Shown here: one piece after another, positions 24,074-35,200 of the stretch
Layout of the letters: each line of letters opens with the position of its first letter
Numbering within the stretch: position 1 is the stretch's first letter
Assembly (NCBI GenBank): GCA_947462335.1
Contig: OX381720.1
Coordinates: 42,267,152 to 42,331,151 of the forward strand
Length of the DNA stretch: 64,000 bases
Source of the DNA: Harmothoe impar
Taxonomy: Eukaryota; Annelida; Polychaeta; Phyllodocida; Polynoidae
Reading direction: 5' to 3'
Position numbers and translations under genes: made by a program
The notes under the pieces: generated by a model
What the model saw: only the letters and a program-made list of their open reading frames with translations
What the model was told of the DNA's origin: nothing
Databases searched by the model: none

Positions 24074-25781
24074 TAATATGACAAGAGAAAACATGAGTTA
24101 ATACATTGTTGTCTTAGAAATACATGACTGTATAGAATAGAGTAATAGGTGTGGACCAGGACGGAATAGATATCACAGAACTGAAACGCATGGGGGGGTG
24201 GGGGAGTGGGCCAAAACCATTAGACCCCCCTACATCAACTGTATAGTAGTATATTGATGTTGTGTATCGTCAGTGAGCACTAAGATACAGCTTACATTCA
24301 TGAATAAGGGTGAACTAGGTTTCATGCTATTTGTGTTCCGCATGGTGTCTTGAAGAGACTCCCATTAGTGCCCCAACTTCACTGAGTCAATGTATACATC
24401 ACTATAGTATTGCACTTTAACATACACAACCTTGAGTCAATATCGTTTAAATACTAAACATCTAAACATATGTAACATAACTGGTTTGGTGTTTAGAATT
24501 AAGGTGTTTAATTTCTAAACAGAAGGATTCGAAGACACAAACCTAGAAAATAGTTTAGATTTGAAACATGTTTAGACTTAGACATGTTTAAACCTAAGCA
24601 CCTTTTTTGCAGTGTACAAGGTGTATAGTGATGCAGACAGGGGGTAGTAAGGCAGACACTGAGACAGGGGCGATTGGGCCATACAAGGTGTAGTGGGGCA
24701 GATTTGGGGTACCGGTAGTAAAGTTTAAGCCGACTTGGGGGAGGCATAGGCCTACATAATGTGGTGATGCAGACAGGGGGTAGTTAGGCAGACGAGGGGA
24801 GTAAAGCAGTGCTGTGTACCGTATTGTCCACAGGCTTCACATAGAACATAACACACCATCTCAGATGAGGCCTAGAAGTTAAACAGTATATTTTCTTATT
24901 ATTTTGATATTGTTATCATCAATCCCCTCGATACACCTCTTCATATGGGCACAGTTGGTGAATGTTTATATGGAAGTTTTAAATGGATTTCCCAAATCTC
25001 CAATAATTCTTTTTATTGGGTCCTTATTAAGATACAGAATGATCTCCCCCGACCAATTATTGGTAAACCTGTATATGGTGCTCAGTTACATGAATTGTTT
25101 CTATAATATGATATGACATGATTTGGCCAGAGAGAGATAAATAATTATGTCATAAGGCTTACTACCTGGACAGTAATACGTCTGATGTATGATAGACGTA
25201 TTACAGGAGTGTATATATTGGAGTGATTAAGGATGTGTGACAGACGTTGTACTATTCCCCAAGGTTAGTTATGATGGAGGTATGTGGAGGTATGACAGAA
25301 GATGACAGTATGTGGGAAGTATGCCAGGTACAAATCCATTGGGGGGAGGAGGGGTGGGGCATGTGTGGCGGATGGGGGGTGAGGTTAAGGTGGGTCAATG
25401 CCTTGATGTAAAAGTAGCTAGATTTTCGTCAGGTTTTCACCATGAGACCATAATAGCATACACTTTCTAAAGAAACTGAGAAAATAGGGGGGTCCCAGGC
25501 TATTTTCTGAGATATTTAAGCCTTAAGTTAATGTCTTATGTGATGGATTATACAGTGTTTTGCCACATATCTACATGAAATTGTATTGAAAAGTAGCTAA
25601 ATTTCTATATAACTCTCCCAGAGTATAGGCTTTGATGTTTTCTATCTAGAGAATATATTTTCAACACATGGTCCCGCACATATTTCTAAGGTTTAGGCCC
25701 ATCGAAATAAAAAAGTTGAAAAGAAATAGAAATATACTGAGGGCTACCTATGTATGACTTCCAATGAGGACAACCAGCACA

Positions 25782-25849
25782 GACTGCATAGCGCAGTGGT
25801 AGAATGGATGCCTTTATATTCAAAGGTTGGTGGTTCTCGCCCCAGTCAG
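25782..25849 (+). pseudogene. tRNA-like sequence (SINE head or tRNA pseudogene)
   Basis: TAGCGCAGTGGTAGAATGG matches a pol III A box, and GGTGGTTCTCGCCCC resembles a B box ~40 nt later. GACTG and CAGTC can pair as an acceptor stem, and CCTTT/AAAGG as an anticodon stem, but that loop would have only six bases and the T arm is poor. It is a decayed tRNA or the head of a tRNA-derived SINE, not a working tRNA. Confidence 0.5.
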
Positions 25850-26094
25850 GGAAAATCCATAAACTATTTTATGACCATTTGATATTACTTAGGCCAATTT
25901 GAAACAAGGGTGCCCTGGTGTTCTATGGTCAAACTAGAGAATGTACCTGCGCAGAAAACGGCGCAGTGGACGAAAAAGGCATCATATTGACCCACCTTAA
26001 GGGTTAATATAGGAGGTGGGTGTAATGTACTAGAATTGTTTGGTGAATGTAGCATAGCCTTACAAAGATTGCCCTTGCCCATGGCACAGTTGAC

Positions 26095-26222
26095 TGGTTA
26101 AAAGACATTGCCCCCATTCCAGAGAGTTTATCTTGTGCAGTAAGCTGGAACCGAGCTGAATCCTATACAGAGCTGACGTGGATGACACTGCAGAGCACAG
26201 TCACTAAGGCGACATCACCATA
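26095..26222 (+). promoter_or_regulatory. Putative core promoter and 5' UTR of GGT-C
   Basis: Shares ordered blocks with the region before GGT-B: GGTTAAAAG (26096-26104), GTGCAG (26135), CTGGAAC, CACTGCAGAGCACA, and the ATGAG donor. The spacing is shorter than at GGT-B. The 3' half of the block is probably 5' UTR. Confidence 0.5.
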
Positions 26223-26227
26223 ATGAG
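26223..26227 (+). CDS. GGT-C exon 1: start micro-coding segment ATG-AG
   Basis: ATGAG followed by donor GTAGGT, in the same context as at GGT-B. Joined to exon 2 (G CAA TCA) it gives MRQS and the anchor. An alternative first exon near a TATAAATA sequence at 30250 was rejected because it would leave no in-frame start. Intron 1 is 4.2 kb. Confidence 0.75.
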
Positions 26228-29200
26228 GTAGGTTGTTCATAGTTTTCCTCTTCTTCATCTTACTTCACCTTTCATGTTTTCTGCATGATTTTTCAGCAAC
26301 ACTAATATTGGTAGTAAGTGAATATGCACACACCAGCCAGCAAGCCCAAATAGACTCCAATAGGTTTTATCTGGACACCCTGGACTAGCCCATACCTGGG
26401 ATCTGGCTGGTAAATGTTTGGACTTCCAGATGAGGCAAGATCTCATGTTTGCAGTCCACATCCTTCAATTCATGCAAGCTTTTTTGAAAAAAACGCTTTG
26501 TTTATTTGCATTCAAAAAGAGATATCATACATCTCGTTGCGAAAGTGGGTTTCACCTGGTTTGGAAGTAGGCAAACTGGGCAAAGGTGTCGATCGATTTC
26601 CCATCGAAATTGAGAAGGAACTGAAATAGTTGAATGTACAGTACACAGATTATATATATATATGGCTGTTTGTGAGGCCCCTTTCCCTCAAAAGGCCCCT
26701 ATCCCTTAAAGATTGTCCATTAGAGATATAGGGACCAGGTGAAGTCCCTATGTGCTTAACAGACCCTATCATCAAAACGGTTTGAGACATAAGGCCTAGG
26801 CCCTATGTGAATAAAAATATTTTTGGCATGTCCCTATCCTTCAAAAGCCACTATCCCTCCAAATTGTCCCCTTGGTTAAATATGCGCAATAGATAGATCA
26901 TTTATAGCATATCAGATAATATTCCCACTACCACCTGCAACATAGTCTCAAAAGTTTGAGACTATCTAGCCTGATGTATGTTTTGAGACTATCTTGCATT
27001 TTTGAGACTATCTAGCCTAACAATTCCACCCTTAGTAATGACCCCTCCCGCCTCAAGAGGGGTCAATTCTTTTCACCAGCCGCCGCCGTTGATAATACAT
27101 GTAGATTACTGCTCCCTTGATAGGAAAGGGAATGGTCATTTATTGATTACAGGGTGTTTGGTGGGTGTTAACGGGGTTTAAAAATGTCAACCCCTCCTTA
27201 GGGAATGGTCATTTTTGAACAACAAGGCGTGTTGGTGGATTTGCAGGGGAAAAAGATTTGGACCCCTTGAAGGGGGGGACCAAAAAAATTGCACCCCTAT
27301 TTAACGAAAAAAAGCCTGGGCATCACCATAGCGCAAAGGGGTCAACCACGCTCAATTTCAACCTGCCTGAGGGCGGGGGATTTTTTTTGGCTGAACCTTA
27401 AAAGATTATGTTATTGTGAAGCATGCCTTCTTACTGTAAAAGTAAGAAATGGTCCTTAAAACTGATTACAAATGCTTTTGCTGGATAGGGGTTTTGATAC
27501 TTAGGAATCTTTTGTAGGATAGGGGCCTGACATGTCCCTATCTCTCAAATGACCCCTACCTCTCAAATCTTTGTGAGATAGGAGCTGTTTGAATGTGGTC
27601 CCTATGTCTCAAATATTTGTGGGATAGGGACTTTTTGACATGCATTTAAGGACTTCAGGTGTGCCCTAAGTCTCAAAAGGCCCCTATCCCACAAATATTT
27701 GAGGGATAGGGGCTATTTGAGACTTAGGGGCCTCACACGGTTACTAGTTCCTAACACTATCTCTCCCTGACCCAGTGTAGATGCCATTGATCTCATAGAC
27801 TATTGACGGGGGCATATATATATATATATAGCCTTCAAACGTTTCCTACAATAAAAATCCTTAGTCTGTGTCTTTTTATTGAATTTCCACCAATTTTCTC
27901 TGTTGGGTCCAAGTATAAAGATTACATTAGAATACTATAAGGCTATCAATTACTTCAAGATATAACACTTTAACAGAGGAGCCAATGCCTCTGCTCTGCA
28001 TGGGTTAGTAAGTAGGATATAGACGTAGTTGAACCTAGAGAAAAAGAAAGTAGACCAATCCTGACATTGCTGTGCTACATAATTTTGATGTATGACTTTC
28101 TTACTAAGCCAAAAGAAAAGTTGTGTTTCGGGCAACATGGTCTTAACAATGAGGGTAGGTAGGTAGCGTCGACTTGCGGGTCATCACTGACTCATCCAGT
28201 AAGTGGGAATATAACAAGATATTGGACATGGTTATTTGTGAAAAGGCAATTTCCTGAAGTCAGAAAAGTATTTAGACCACTGAAATAAGTAGGAGCTGGT
28301 TCATCCTTACCAAAGATTTGCTAAAATATCGAAAAATATGAATATAAAATATTAAAGGGTTGTTTTACTGCTTTACTCCCCCTGTCTGCCGTTGTTACAA
28401 GTCATGATAAAGTGGTTTACCGCCAACATTCATGTTTTCTGGCGGTTCATACACGCAGGCCACCTGTCAGGGTCAGGCTTAGTAGTTTTGTGGTTGTTTA
28501 TCGGGCAGTTGGTGCCTTCCTGCTTGTTGGGAGAGGATTTGTAAGGTGTGTTCAAGGTTACAAAAATCTAGGGTAGGTAGGTCAGATTTCTTTTCTTTTT
28601 GTTACTTTATTTGCGAACCAGTGCCAACTCACCAACTCACCACCTCAACTCGTGGAGCTTCAACTCACTGGACTCTAAAATACCCCAAAAATGGCCAAAA
28701 ATATTGTTTCTTTTTTCAAAATTGGACAAACATGTCTAGGGTCGGTCCTGTTTTGCTAGGTAGGGTAGGATAACCTGAAACAAATCTTTTTGGCCTTGGC
28801 CTTGGCCATTCTCTTAACTTTGGCCCAAGTCCATATTCTCTAGTCTTTATCCAATTCCAGTAACCAGAATTGTGTGTTAATATGCGAGGTATTTCAGAAC
28901 TGCTATATCATAAGCCATCAATGTGATGATTGCAGCCATCCTGAAGGGTCATTATCTAGATTTGTTTAAATCAGTATCCGTTCACACAACCTCCACACTC
29001 TGAGGCCACCTCTTAACAATTATGGCATCATTATTAAAAGATGTGTGGCAGAGATCTCAGAATATGCGAGAGTGGATTCCAGAAAATTTGGGGTTCTCAA
29101 ACTGAAGGAATTTTGTAGGCTAAATGTCCCAACTAGAACTAAAGTTATAAACATTTCTATATAGTAGTTATAGCATCTCAATGAAATTACCCTGGATCTA

Positions 29201-32200
29201 CATGTATACTTACAAACGCTTGTGAGATACAGCAATTAAGAGTAGAATTTCATTTCTCCCTGGAATTATGGTCCCGCGACCCTTTTAGAATGAACGAAGA
29301 CCAAAGTCTCAAAATCTTTCAGGGTTCATCTGTTTTTCTGAACATTCCAGATACTATCCCGAATTTGAGAATTCAACTATGTTGCCTCTTCCCTAGCTTC
29401 CAGCATATAGGGAATACTTCTTATATACATTGAAAAGGTTTTTTTAAATAGCGACCACAGGCCAAATGGACATTATAATCCCAGAATTTTGATGTAGCCC
29501 TATACTTCACTAGACAGAGCATAAAATCTGCAGTTTTAATAGAGGTGTCAGTATATATAAAGTGTTTTTTTTCTTATTATCTTAAAAAAAAGTAATTAAG
29601 TCAATTAATTGGAATTTGCATAAAAACTGCTAGCCACCCCTCATATCCATACTTTTCACCCGATGTGATACAACTTGCGCTATTCTTATTCCCTACATCT
29701 TCACCTAGCATTAGATGAGAAAAGATAAACAGTGGAATATTTTCTCATGGTTTTATTCACCTCAGAAAACAGTTAAATTGGCATTATTTGATTTAATTTG
29801 ATTTATTTAATTTTTAACTTTTTTTTATACTCCAAACTGCATCTATATTGATTTGTTTGTTATGTACATTGATAATCAGACGTCTAAAAATATTTGCTCA
29901 TGAGATAATTGACTATTGTTATATTTGATTCTGCAAACAAGACCTACAGAAATAAAAATAGCCTTGCAGGACCTACATGTGTAGGCTCAAAGAATAAAGG
30001 GGCGTCTGAAATGTACTTAAAATACATTGTAGGCTTATTAAAATCATATTTGGCTATATATTGGTCAAATCTAGGTTTGTGCAGCTCATATGTTTAGGAC
30101 CAATTAGCAGTGCTGTCCGGGGAGCGGTGTTACTGGGGGCAGAAGTGGGATGATGGTATGAGGTGGTGTGTGAATAAGACGAGAATACATGCCGAGACAA
30201 TCATATTATGGGTTTGGGCTGATGGTTATTCCATATGCAAATTGGTTGGATATAAATAACTCAGAAGAAGGCTGCACTCTTACAGCAGATTGTTCTGCTA
30301 TGTCGGATACTTAGTCTCTACTCCCATTGTTACCAGGTAGGCAATTGAAAGAACTTTTATTTTCAACATTTCAGTCATTCTTATATGGCATCCGCTAAGG
30401 TCAATCTCTTGTGTGTCCTTGCAGGCAATCAGTAATCATTGTACTTGCCATACTTGGTGCGGGTGTGATCATCGCTGTGGCGGTGGGTGTTGCAATAGGT
30501 CTGAGAGCTACAGTTCAAAAGTCTGATGGTCAGGTCATCTGTAACCCACCTGGTAAGTCTGCTGATACCAATGCGGAAAGCACACCAAGACCCACCACAC
30601 AGAGCACACCAAGACCCGCCCCAGAGAAAGATGACGCCTCCATGAAGTATGAAAAGTACCGCGGTAAGAAGTATCGCAAGGCTGCTGTCACAGCACGTGT
30701 TGATGTCTGTGCAAAAATTGGAATGTGAGTTTCAACTCTGCAATTATGAAGTCATACACATTTAGTAGCAATGAATTGTAAAGAAGGATGTTAACCCTTT
30801 AAGGATGATATTACGTTTCAAGACTCCATGTGAGTAATTCATTCGTGCATCATGTGGAGACCATAGGGTTGATACAGTACAGATGAGTCGGTATGATGAA
30901 CCAATGCAAGTTACTAACCACAGCTGCGTTGTGTATAATGATGACACATGATCATTGAGAATTGAGGTATTATACTATCATTAAAGGGTACAGACATGTC
31001 TACTATAACATACCAACAGGGACATACTGGTGGCAAGGGGAGGGTCGTCAGTTGATGCAGCTGTTGCTACTTGTCTCTGCACTGGAAGTACACTTCTACA
31101 TGGCGAAGGCATCGGAGGAGGCAGTTTCATGGTCGTCTATGACAAGTTAGTACACTAATCAATACATAACACCAGAGGTAACAGCACTGAGATATATTTT
31201 ACTGTAGTGGACAGAAGAACATAGGAGGTCTGCTAAGCTTTGTATGCCTAGGAATAAAAGATCCTCAACTGTACTCAACCATCTATGCATTTGTTAAGCT
31301 ACAATACATTTTACTATCTAGTCCTAGATAGTTCAGTAGTTCCCAATATTATCACTCAATCAATTAATTTAATTATTGATAGATTGTCATTTAAGTTAAT
31401 GTGTATAATGCACATTTCCCTGTATACATGCACTTCTCATTTATTCTATTCTACTGAATCCAGGGAGGAAGGGAGCAACACCAAGAATATAAACACTCTT
31501 TTGTCCAGGGAGGCCTTACCACTTGCAGGCTACAAGGAATATTTCCAAAACCATTCTTCAACTGAAAGTAAGCATCGCTTTAAGGATGACATATCCCTAA
31601 AGATAACATTTGTCATCATGATGCACCAATGCAACCCCGGCAAGAAACTTGCCGATGCTGCATTGGTGCTGATATCATGCCTACCCTTCAGGAACATCTC
31701 AACTCCATATGGTCAGCATGCATCTGTACTCAAAGAAGCAAAGATACATAGACAAAAATCAGTTTTACGAAATAAGACATAGACAGAGGGTCCACGATCA
31801 TCTGTCTGGTTTCTCTCATGGTGGAGTGATGCAATCCAATGCACCACTCATGGAGAAACCAGGAGTTCAGACTGATTATCGTGGACCTCTGTATTTCTTT
31901 TATGTAAAGCTTGATTAATTTCATCCAAATTATACATTAAAGATTGGTTTCATAGCTATTTTGGTGATGTCATTGTGGAGAAACAGACCATGGAGAATGA
32001 GCATCAGTTTCTGCACAGGGTTGTTGAGAACAGCCATTTTAGTACTTAGGCATAATAACTTTGTTTCTCCGCATGAAATGAAGTTGGATCCTTTCACGTC
32101 ATTCTTGATTAGTTAGAACCTGCAGCCTCGTGTGAGACCACACAGGAGCCAATGACTGAAACAATATGCAAATGAATTAACCGGTTCTCTATCTTGTTGG

Positions 32201-35200
32201 TAATAAATCGCCTATACCTGTAAGCTAGATACGTCAAATCTACATTATGCACTTTATTCTAGCAGAAAATGGCATCTTTCTGTGATGCTGCCTTATGTCC
32301 TGTGAATGATGCCACAGGTTGTGGGGTATGACAGTACTATACCTACATCACAAAGGGGGGGGTGATACTTACATATATGGATGCTTTAACATAGAGACAG
32401 CTGTATCAGACATGTAATAAAAATGTATACTATGTTTGAATGTATTTCTTTGTTCTAGCTGGAACTGCAAGTGGAGTGCCAAGTCAGCTCCATGGGCTCT
32501 ATACAGCATGGAAGTTGTATGGCAGAGTTCCATGGCGCGACCTTGTCACCCCTTCTATCAAACTGTGTGAGGGTGGTTTTAAAGTGCACCCATCTGTACA
32601 TGTTGCAATCCAGCGTTACAAGGAGAGAATCATAAAGAATAACAACACAAACCTAAGGTTAGAAGGCATGCATCAATAGTAGATATTGATTCATCGGAAA
32701 ACCTGCTCTTTTACATTGAGCACAAATATAGGTTACAGCATAACAACATTAGCAGTATGATAATCATTAGAGGGTCAAAATTTCAAGACTGCATCAGGTT
32801 TATGCAACATATCCCTTGTCAACATGACCTTATTGCCATTTGTGGGGCAACTTACAACAAAACATAGCCAGCACATTCTATTTCTAATAGTCCAAATATG
32901 TTTGTGTATTCCACCAAATTATCTCATCATTCTTATGAATAGACTTTTTTATTATTTCAGTATAATAATATTGCAATAGAAATGTGCTGTTCCGAGATTT
33001 TTGGATCTTGCATTTTTCAAAAGATATATACCTTGCACAACATAAGCCAGACATACAATCTCCAAGTCGTATCTTCATTTAGGAGAGTTGTAGGGAAACC
33101 TGGTGGTGGATTCTATGAAGTGGGCGACATCATGAAGAGACCAAGGTTTGCCAGAACCCTGAAGATCATTGCTGATGACCCCATGTCCTTCTATAATGGA
33201 TCCCTTGCTGATGACATAATCGCTGACATCCAGGAAGGTGGTAAGCAACCTCTGACCAAAAAAAAATACGAATGAAACTGCCTGATTAAACGTGCATGTA
33301 CACGCTATTTATATTGACCCTGCTTTATGTTAACTTCCAAAGTAGTTACTGTCATAATTGGTTCCTTTGTTTTTCAAGGAAAGAAGAGAACTACTGAATT
33401 TGCTCAGAATTAATCAGAAATCAAACATTTGTCCCATGATGTAGAATCGAGGCTATAGAAAGAATTGTGTATCCAACCTAATGCTGTCCATTGAAATACC
33501 CATAGTAATGTACAGTCGATCGAAAATGTCCTCCAAGGTAAGACTCAATTATAAAATTGAGACCATCAGCTTTCTAGTGATATATAACATTTTTTAAGAA
33601 TTGGCTCCTTGAATATATTTGCCACTGTCCAATCTCAAATGCCAATAAGCTCTATCTTTCTTTGTTTAAGAGATATCTCTATCTAATTACCATAATTATA
33701 AGATTATGCTAATTAACAAATATCAAAACGTTTTCAAACATTTGGTCACAGATTTTGATTTTAAAAGGGTATTTACATCCTGTTTTCAGCATAGAAAACC
33801 TTGTGAGCCTTCTATCAATTTTTTTCTTAAATTTGATTTCGAATGAAAATCATGTTTCCATGGCAACCAACATTAATCATAATCATAAAACTTCAATAAA
33901 GATTCTAGATAAGCATTTATAAGATTTCCCATGAAGGTGGAGAGATGGTGAAGGAGGATTTGATACGGTACCAGACTCGGATCAGAAAACCTATCACAGG
34001 TAGACTGAAGAGCCTTGGTTTGACTATGTATGCACCAGAGCCGCCCTCTAGTGGTGTTGTATTGCAGTACTTACTTAGACTTTGTGACGGTGAGTAGAAT
34101 ATATAAATAGCCTGTCTACCTGCCATTGCTATATTGCGTTTTCATGTTTTTTGCTATAATGTGGAAATTCTGAAATTTATATACTTTATTAAGAAAATTT
34201 CATAGCAATTTTCGGTAAGCAGTGATGATATGTATGTCTGTTTGTGATTCTAGCCAAAAATGAGATTATAAAGGTATTACAATATGGAATCTCAAATACA
34301 TTCTAAGAAAGGTGTTGTGTTTACATACTTTTAAACACGGATTTTTGGAGCCACTTTTAACACGTTTTCTGTAACACATTGTGTACACTTATTGCCAAAA
34401 ATGTGTAAATGTCAAACGTGTGTTGCAAATTCATGTGTTACTCAGAATGCATGTTCCCACAGCATACAATTATGAGAGTAATGCATGCAATATTGAATTT
34501 TAAATATATCACCAGCTACAAATGTACAGCATGTTTATATCTATTCTTCTTTTTCTTAGGATTTAATTTCAACAATGGAAGCCTGAAGGATGCAGAAACA
34601 AGTCTACTGACATACCAGAAGATTGTGGAGTCATTCAAGTTTGCATTTGGCCAGAGATCAGCATTGGGAGACCCTTTGTTCTGGAACGTTTCTGGGGTAT
34701 GCACACCCCGTTCTGAATTTTAGACTATGAAATTGGCACCTCTCTGATAAAACAGTTGAATTCTGATAGGGTTAAGTTAATACTGTACCCCTAAAGGTTA
34801 TAATTAGGAATTAACTTTGTTATTTTACAGGTCATGAAGAACATGACTGATGATTCCTACATAGATAGAATCAGACGTAAGATAGACACAACACGCACTA
34901 GGGACTTGGACTATTACGAGCACCAGTACCACACTGTGGATGATGCAGGAACTTCCCAGATCACTGTCCTAGCTCCAGATGGTGGTGCTGTGTCACTTAC
35001 ATCAAGTGTGAATTATTAGTGAGTGCACTAACATACAATATAAGCATTAAAAGTAACTGTTGGATAACATTTCGAACTACACCTCATAGCATATTATGTG
35101 TTAAACATACAATAAATCTGGAATATCTGCCACATTATGATGGTTAGTTGGTACTAAATTCAGTTTACTATTTTATACTATTTAAGATCCACATGTTAGT

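Larger units (their letters stand above)
23422..26094. other. GGT-B to GGT-C spacer
   Basis: Probably begins with the 3' UTR of GGT-B; the first good AATAAA is at 24068-24073, about 650 nt after the stop. It includes TTTAGA/TCTAAA-rich sequence at 24440-24610 ending in TTTTTTGCAGTGTA (possibly one end of a TIR element), then G-rich stretches, and a tRNA-like piece at 25782. No gene was recognised. Confidence 0.6.
26228..30424. other. Intron 1 of GGT-C
   Basis: Contains the 26671-27739 TIR element with a nested MITE. It also has AGGTAGGTAGG/GGTAGGGTAGG motifs at 28555-28770 (related text near 62020) and A/T-rich unique sequence. No further exon was recognised. Confidence 0.65.

Noticed and set aside
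25782..25849. Functional tRNA gene
   Set aside because: The anticodon loop would have six bases and the T arm does not fold properly; better read as a SINE head or pseudogene.
30245..30342. TATAAATA followed by an ATG and a CAG|GTAGGC donor as first exon of GGT-C
   Set aside because: The ATG runs into a stop after four codons, and the frame that joins exon 2 has no Met. The conserved ATGAG exon at 26223 explains both paralogues better.
31285..31782. 165-codon plus-strand open frame
   Set aside because: It is GGT-C exon 4 (31464-31567) extended by chance through intron sequence and a palindromic repeat. The exon ends at a GTAAGC donor matching GGT-B.
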